Shown one piece after another: positions 54,642-58,880 of a stretch of DNA of 58,880 nucleotides. A program made the position numbers and the translations under genes. Source of the DNA: Nonomuraea wenchangensis (GTDB lineage Bacteria; Actinomycetota; Actinomycetes; Streptosporangiales; Streptosporangiaceae); NCBI RefSeq assembly GCF_900111685.1, contig NZ_FOHX01000029.1, positions 1 to 58,880 on the forward strand. Direction: 5' to 3'. Positions within the stretch are counted from its first letter, which is position 1. Every line of letters begins with the position of its first letter. The notes under the pieces were generated by a model. It was not told the origin of the DNA. It saw only the letters and a program-made list of their open reading frames with translations, and did not search any database.

Positions 54642-57600
54642 GTGCCCCACCCCCCGCGACGACGACGGATAGGCCCTGCCTTGATCGCCGCTTTACTGCT
54701 CGCCAGCGGACTGTCCGCGCCCGCTGCGGCAGCCGCCACAGCGGATCAGACACCCGATGACTTGACCCTCTGGTACGACAAGCCCGCCACCGACTGGGAG
54801 AGCCAGGCCCTCCCCATCGGCAACGGCCCCCTGGGAGCCACGGTGTTCGGCGGCGTCGCGACCGAGCAGCTCCAGTTCAACGAGAAGACCCTGTGGACCG
54901 GCGGCCCCGGCTCCCCCGGCTACGACTTCGGCAACTGGAGAACGCCGCGGCCTGGCGCCATCACCGAGGTCCAGCAGCAGATCGACCGCGACGGCAAGAT
55001 GACGCCCAACGCCGTGGCGGCCAAGCTGGGCCAGTCCAAGACCGGCTTCGGCGCGTACCAGACGTTCGGCGACCTGTTCCTCGACTTCGCCGGCGCCCCC
55101 GCGAACCCCGCCGAGTACCGCCGCGAGCTGAGCCTGCGCGAGGCCGTGGCCCGTGTCGGCTACACCGCCGGCGGCGTGCGTCACCAGCGCGAGTACTTCG
55201 CCAGCAACCCCGGCAACGTCATCGTCGGCCGGATCTCGGCCGACCAGGGCGGCAAGGTGTCCTTCACGCTGCGGCACACCTCGCCGCGCAACGACAAGAC
55301 CGTCACGGCCTCCGGCGGCAGGCTCACCATCCGGGGCCGGCTCGCCGACAACAAGATGACGTTCGAGGCCCAGGTCCAGGTGATCACGCAGGGCGGCACC
55401 CGCACCGACGCGGGCGACAAGATCACCGTCGCCGGTGCCGACAGCGCCGTGTTCGTGCTCTCGGCCGGCACCGACTACGCCGACGCCCACCCGGCCTACC
55501 GGGGCGAGGACCCGCACGCCAAGGTCACCGCCGCCGTGGACGCCGCCGCCGCCAAGAGCTACGACCAGCTCAAGGCCGCGCACGTCGCCGACTACCGCAA
55601 GCTGTTCGACCGGGTGAAGCTGAACCTCGGCGGCTCGACCCCCGCCATCCCCACCGACCGGCTGCGCAGGAACTACACCGGCGGAGCCTCGGCCGACGAC
55701 CGGGCGCTGGAGGCGCTGTTCTTCGCCTACGGCCGCTACCTGCTGATCTCCTCCTCCCGGGAGAACGACGTGCTCCCCGCCAACCTGCAGGGCGTGTGGA
55801 ACAACTCCACCAGCCCGCCCTGGTCGGCCGACTACCACGTCAACATCAACCTCCAGATGAACTACTGGCTCGCCGAGCAGACCAACCTCCACGAGACGAC
55901 CAAGCCGTACGACCGCTACATCTCGGCCATGGTGGCGGCCGGCCGGGTGACCGCCCGGGACATGTACGGCGCGCGCGGCTGGGTGGTCAACAACGAGACC
56001 AACCCGTTCGGCTTCACCGGCGTGCACGACTGGTCCACCGCCTTCTGGTTCCCCGAGGCCGCGGCCTGGACCACCCAGCACCTGTACGACAGCTACCGCT
56101 TCACCGGCGACACGGCGTACCTGCGCGACACCGCCTACCCCGTGATCAAGGGCGCCGCCGAGTTCTGGCTCGACTTCCTGCACACCGACCCCCGCGACGG
56201 CAAGCTCGTGGTCTCACCGAGCTACTCGCCGGAGCACGGCGACTTCTCGGCCGGCGCGTCGATGTCGCAGCAGATCGTTCGCGAGGTGTTCACCAACGCC
56301 CTCGCCGCGGCCAGGAAACTGGACGTGGACAAGGACTTCCAGGCCGAGGTGAACGGCGCACTGGCCAAGCTGGACCCGGGCCTGCGCGTCGGCTCCTGGG
56401 GCCAGCTTCAGGAGTGGAAGAGCGACTGGGACGATCGCAGCGACACCCACCGGCACGTCTCCCACCTGTACGCCCTGCACCCCGGCAACCAGATCGTCCC
56501 CGGCAGCCCCGAGGCCGAGGCGGCGAAGGTCTCGCTGAGCGCGCGCGGCGACGGCGGCACCGGCTGGTCCAAGGCATGGAAGATCAACTTCTGGGCCCGG
56601 CTGCTGGACGGCGACCACGCCCACAAGATGCTCGGCGAGCAGCTCAAGGGCAGCACCCTGGACAACCTGTGGGACACCCACCCGCCGTTCCAGATCGACG
56701 GCAACTTCGGCGCCACCTCCGGCATCGCCGAGATGCTGGTGCAGAGCCAGCACGACGTGGTGCACGTGCTGCCCGCCCTGCCCTCGGCCTGGAAGAACGG
56801 CTCGGTGAGCGGCCTGCGCGCCCGCGGCGACGTCACCGTGGACGCCGCTTGGAAGGACGGCGCGCCCGACACCGTCACCCTGCACCCGGGCAGCTCCGGC
56901 CCGATCAAGGTCAAGTCGCCGTTCATCGCCGGTCGCTACCGCGTCTACGACGAGCAGGGCCACGAGATCGGCGCCCACCGCGACGGCGACACGCTGAGCT
57001 GGAACGCCCGCGCGGGCCGGACGTACACGATCCAGAACGAGGCCGCCGTCGTCCTGAGCGCGCCCGGCACCGCCACGCCGGGCACGCCGTTCGAGGCCGA
57101 GGTCACGGTCACCGCGACCCGCCGCCGCGCGGTGCCGGCCGCCGACGTGGCGCTCACCGTCCCGCGGGGCTGGACCGTCGTACCGGCCACCCGCCACCTG
57201 CCCGGCACGGCGCCAGGAAAGACCCGCACCGCCACCTTCACCCTCACCCCGGGACCGGCCGACGGCGCCCGGCAGGCCGTGCTGGCCGCCACCGTCACCG
57301 GCGACTCCTGGTCGGGCGCGGCCAGTGCCGTGCTCGCCCTGGACCCCTGTGCCCCGGCCCCGGCCGGCTCGGTCCTGGTCGCCTGGGATCCGAAGGAGGG
57401 CGGCACGGTCACCGACTCCTCCGGCAACGGCCGCCACGCCGCCGTCACCGGCGGCGCCCCGGCCTACGACCCGACCGCGCCCAGCGGCAGCGGCCTGGTG
57501 CTGGACGGGAACACCTACCTGACGACCGGCGCGACCTCGCTCGGGCTGGTCCGGGAGGCGACGTTCGCGGCGGAGGTGAAGATCGGCGGCAGCGGTTACC

Positions 57601-57983
57601 GCCGGCTGTTCGACTCCCAGCCGTCCGGCGACCCCGGCACCGACGGCGTGCTCATCGACGTCACCCCGGGCAACACGCTGCGCTTCATCGGCGCGGGCGC
57701 GAACGTCGGCCTCAACACCACCCTGCCGACCGGCCGCTGGATCGACCTGGTGGTCACCCTGGAGCGCACCGGCGCCATCACCGTGTACGTGGACGGCGAG
57801 CGCAAGGCGACCGGCCAGGCCACCTCCGACGGCATCACCGGCTGCACCGCCCGTCCGCTCCGCTTCGGCGCTGACCAGGGCGGCGGGCAGCGGCTGACCG
57901 GCGGCGTCGACCGGGCCGCCGTACTCGCCCGCGCGCTGACCCCCGAGGAGGTCAAGACCTGGCGGGACCTGGCCGCCAAGTAG
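54642..57983 (+). CDS. Secreted GH95 alpha-L-fucosidase with NEW3-like and LamG domains
   Basis: The 1113-residue protein starts at GTG 54642. A signal peptide (IGPALIAALLLASGLSAPAA, cleavage ~31) precedes the GH95 N-terminal beta domain (~40-290; WYDKPATDWESQALPIGNGP). The (alpha/alpha)6 barrel (~300-700) holds YHVNINLQMNYW (~397-408), SPSYSPEHG (~525-533) and QIDGNFGATSGIAEML (~684-699). These match the asparagines, glutamate and aspartate catalytic positions known from bifidobacterial AfcA. A NEW3-like domain (~800-890) and a C-terminal LamG/concanavalin-like domain (~910-1108, GRHAAVTGG..GLVLDGNTYL) follow. It inverts the alpha-1,2-fucosyl bond, acting outside the cell. Confidence 0.92.
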   Translation: MPHPPRRRRIGPALIAALLLASGLSAPAAAAATADQTPDDLTLWYDKPATDWESQALPIGNGPLGATVFGGVATEQLQFNEKTLWTGGPGSPGYDFGNWRTPRPGAITEVQQQIDRDGKMTPNAVAAKLGQSKTGFGAYQTFGDLFLDFAGAPANPAEYRRELSLREAVARVGYTAGGVRHQREYFASNPGNVIVGRISADQGGKVSFTLRHTSPRNDKTVTASGGRLTIRGRLADNKMTFEAQVQVITQGGTRTDAGDKITVAGADSAVFVLSAGTDYADAHPAYRGEDPHAKVTAAVDAAAAKSYDQLKAAHVADYRKLFDRVKLNLGGSTPAIPTDRLRRNYTGGASADDRALEALFFAYGRYLLISSSRENDVLPANLQGVWNNSTSPPWSADYHVNINLQMNYWLAEQTNLHETTKPYDRYISAMVAAGRVTARDMYGARGWVVNNETNPFGFTGVHDWSTAFWFPEAAAWTTQHLYDSYRFTGDTAYLRDTAYPVIKGAAEFWLDFLHTDPRDGKLVVSPSYSPEHGDFSAGASMSQQIVREVFTNALAAARKLDVDKDFQAEVNGALAKLDPGLRVGSWGQLQEWKSDWDDRSDTHRHVSHLYALHPGNQIVPGSPEAEAAKVSLSARGDGGTGWSKAWKINFWARLLDGDHAHKMLGEQLKGSTLDNLWDTHPPFQIDGNFGATSGIAEMLVQSQHDVVHVLPALPSAWKNGSVSGLRARGDVTVDAAWKDGAPDTVTLHPGSSGPIKVKSPFIAGRYRVYDEQGHEIGAHRDGDTLSWNARAGRTYTIQNEAAVVLSAPGTATPGTPFEAEVTVTATRRRAVPAADVALTVPRGWTVVPATRHLPGTAPGKTRTATFTLTPGPADGARQAVLAATVTGDSWSGAASAVLALDPCAPAPAGSVLVAWDPKEGGTVTDSSGNGRHAAVTGGAPAYDPTAPSGSGLVLDGNTYLTTGATSLGLVREATFAAEVKIGGSGYRRLFDSQPSGDPGTDGVLIDVTPGNTLRFIGAGANVGLNTTLPTGRWIDLVVTLERTGAITVYVDGERKATGQATSDGITGCTARPLRFGADQGGGQRLTGGVDRAAVLARALTPEEVKTWRDLAAK

Positions 57984-57996
57984 GCTGTGCGATCTG

Positions 57997-58036
57997 CTGC
58001 GGGCGCGTCCGACGGCTTTGCCGCATGCGCCCGCAG
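57997..58036 (+). terminator. Hairpin terminator after the GH95 gene
   Basis: A ten-base perfect stem, CTGCGGGCGC (57997-58006) and GCGCCCGCAG (58027-58036), with a 20-base loop, 13 bases after the stop codon. No T-run follows. The region 58037-58240 contains no supportable gene. Confidence 0.55.
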
Positions 58037-58240
58037 CGTTCGCGCCCAGGACGCGACAGCTCCGGCACCTTGGCCGCCTCGTCGGAGGCCCGGGCGATCC
58101 CGGGGTCGCGGAAGCAGGCACGGAGAATCCAACGAATATGTCACCGGCCTGTGGTTACTCAGGTTCCCGGGACCGCTCGCCGTCGGCGGCACCTTCGACC
58201 TCGGCGCCGGGCGCACCCGTCTGACGGGGTACCACTGGCC

Positions 58241-58636
58241 TCACGTGGCGACGTCCCGGTCCGCGATGTACGTGCAGCCGCTGGCCGGGCTTCCCGTCGA
58301 GGCGATGACCGCGTCGAGGCGGTCACGGGTACGGGTCAACCCGGCGATCTGGGCGTCGATGCGGTCGCGTTCGGCGAACAGCCGGGCCCGGGACTCCGGA
58401 GTGCTGACCTTGGCCTCGACGCAGGGCAGCAGCTCGGCGATGGTCCGGCTGGACAGGCCGGCCGCGTAGAGCATCTGGATCAGGTCGACCCGGTCGACCA
58501 CCGACTCGGGATAGTGGCGCTGCCCGGAGCCGCTCCGGTTCGCCTTCAGCAGCCCCTGCTCCTCGTAGTAGCGCAGGGCCCGCACGCTGACGCCCGTCCG
58601 CGCCGCCAGATCGCCGATCCGCACCGTGACCTCCAT
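58241..58636 (-). CDS. MerR-family transcriptional regulator
   Basis: The 131-residue product starts at ATG 58636; a GTG upstream at 58660 is less likely because it would lie in the operator. The N-terminal HTH is VRIGDLAARTGVSVRALRYY (residues ~5-24), then EEQGLLKANRSGSGQRHYPE. A coiled-coil dimer helix is ERDRIDAQIAGLTRTRDRLD (~96-115). The C-terminal effector region ends with a single cysteine in SGCTYIAD. It is divergent from an SDR gene and shares an operator with it, so it probably controls that gene. The effector is unknown. Confidence 0.88.
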   Translation of the reverse strand: MEVTVRIGDLAARTGVSVRALRYYEEQGLLKANRSGSGQRHYPESVVDRVDLIQMLYAAGLSSRTIAELLPCVEAKVSTPESRARLFAERDRIDAQIAGLTRTRDRLDAVIASTGSPASGCTYIADRDVAT

Positions 58637-58644
58637 CACAACAC

Positions 58645-58676
58645 TTGCCTCTGACGTCAACGTCAGGTTCTAGCGT
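58645..58676 (+). promoter_or_regulatory. MerR-type promoter with a 20-base spacer and dyad operator
   Basis: A -35 TTGCCT (58645-58650) and -10 TAGCGT (58671-58676) are separated by 20 bases, the overlong spacer typical of MerR-regulated promoters. Inside is a dyad CTGACGT-CA-ACGTCAG (58651-58666). ATG 58684 is seven bases after the -10, so the SDR mRNA is probably leaderless. Confidence 0.7.
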
Positions 58677-58683
58677 AGGCGGC

Positions 58684-58880
58684 ATGCAGATCAACGGAGC
58701 ACATGTGCTGGTCACCGGCGCCAACCGCGGCCTGGGACGGCAGTTCGTCCTGTCCCTCATGGAGCGCGGCGCCGGCAAGGTGTACGCCACCGCCCGCCGC
58801 CCGGACCTCATCGACGTACCGGGGGCCGTCCCGCTGCGCCTCGACATCACCGATCCGGCATCGGTCGCCGCCGCCGCGGC
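58684..58880 (+). CDS. Short-chain dehydrogenase/reductase, cut by the window end
   Basis: The first 65 residues from ATG 58684 read INGAHVLVTGANRGLGRQFV (residues ~3-22), with the TGxxxGxG cofactor motif of classical SDRs, followed by KVYATARRP and LRLDITDPASVAAAA, the usual LDVTD-type strand. The catalytic YxxxK lies beyond the window. Expression is probably driven by the MerR-type promoter. Substrate is unknown. Confidence 0.85.
   Translation, partial: MQINGAHVLVTGANRGLGRQFVLSLMERGAGKVYATARRPDLIDVPGAVPLRLDITDPASVAAAA

Noticed and set aside
54893..57874. 993-codon plus-strand frame within the GH95 gene
   Set aside because: It is a +1 shadow of the GH95 gene, with R/P/H-rich text and no motif.

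Overview
The window is high-GC DNA with actinomycete-type genes. Start codons are often GTG, coding genes overlap by ATGA, and several promoters look leaderless. The gene families (type 2 BREX/Pgl, LuxR-family ATPase regulators, CbpM-type chaperone operon, Tat/lipoprotein signals, GH95 fucosidase) fit a filamentous actinomycete, perhaps Streptosporangiales. The order-level guess is an inference from gene content only.

Region 1 (1-6384) is mobile-element debris. It holds an IS630-type transposase end, a frameshifted Tn3-type transposase remnant, two hypothetical genes, and an IS21-family element (istB/istA, reading leftward). The IS21 right end has removed the 5' end of a conjugative coupling-protein (TraD/VirD4-type) gene, which is followed by a DUF4913-like gene. 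This looks like a decayed conjugative element.

Region 2 (6394-25084, all minus strand) is a complete type 2 BREX (Pgl) phage-defence operon: pglW-pglX-pglY-pglZ-brxD-brxHI. Four of the five junctions are overlapping or closely spaced. The part of pglX expected to carry target recognition is clearly more AT-rich than the rest, which suggests exchange of the specificity region. Short homopolymers lie in pglX and pglZ.

Region 3 (25085-36450) is mixed. Upstream of BREX is more decayed mobile-element DNA, including an ORF with an in-frame TGA and a 7-bp tandem repeat. Then come an ArsR/SRPBCC/RibD-type operon, a TetR remnant, a vWA lipoprotein, a MarR-ABC transporter operon with a clear operator, a multicopper-oxidase scrap, a BASS-type transporter, a beta-propeller lipoprotein coupled to a Tat-exported deacetylase-like protein, and an integrase remnant.

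Region 4 (36449-52423) is a stress island. It contains a DUF2267 gene, a large LuxR-family ATPase regulator, a general-stress membrane protein, dnaK-grpE-dnaJ-cbpM-clpB, a zinc-ribbon thioredoxin, a cyclic-nucleotide-binding/thioredoxin-reductase-like fusion without the redox CxxC, a DUF1931 histone-fold protein, a four-helix membrane protein, a zinc alcohol/formaldehyde dehydrogenase and a DJ-1/PfpI protein. A nearly identical 30-bp motif precedes both the DUF2267 gene and the general-stress/dnaK operon in the same relative orientation, so the island probably has a shared regulator.

Region 5 (52424-58880) starts with three truncated genes (winged-helix regulator, serine hydrolase, NmrA-type). 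Next is a secreted five-part GH95 alpha-L-fucosidase with its own promoter and terminator-like hairpin. The window ends with a divergent MerR/SDR pair sharing a 20-bp-spacer MerR-type promoter.

The strongest known system is the BREX type 2 operon. The least described material is the stress island, with its shared motif and its unusual redox fusion protein.
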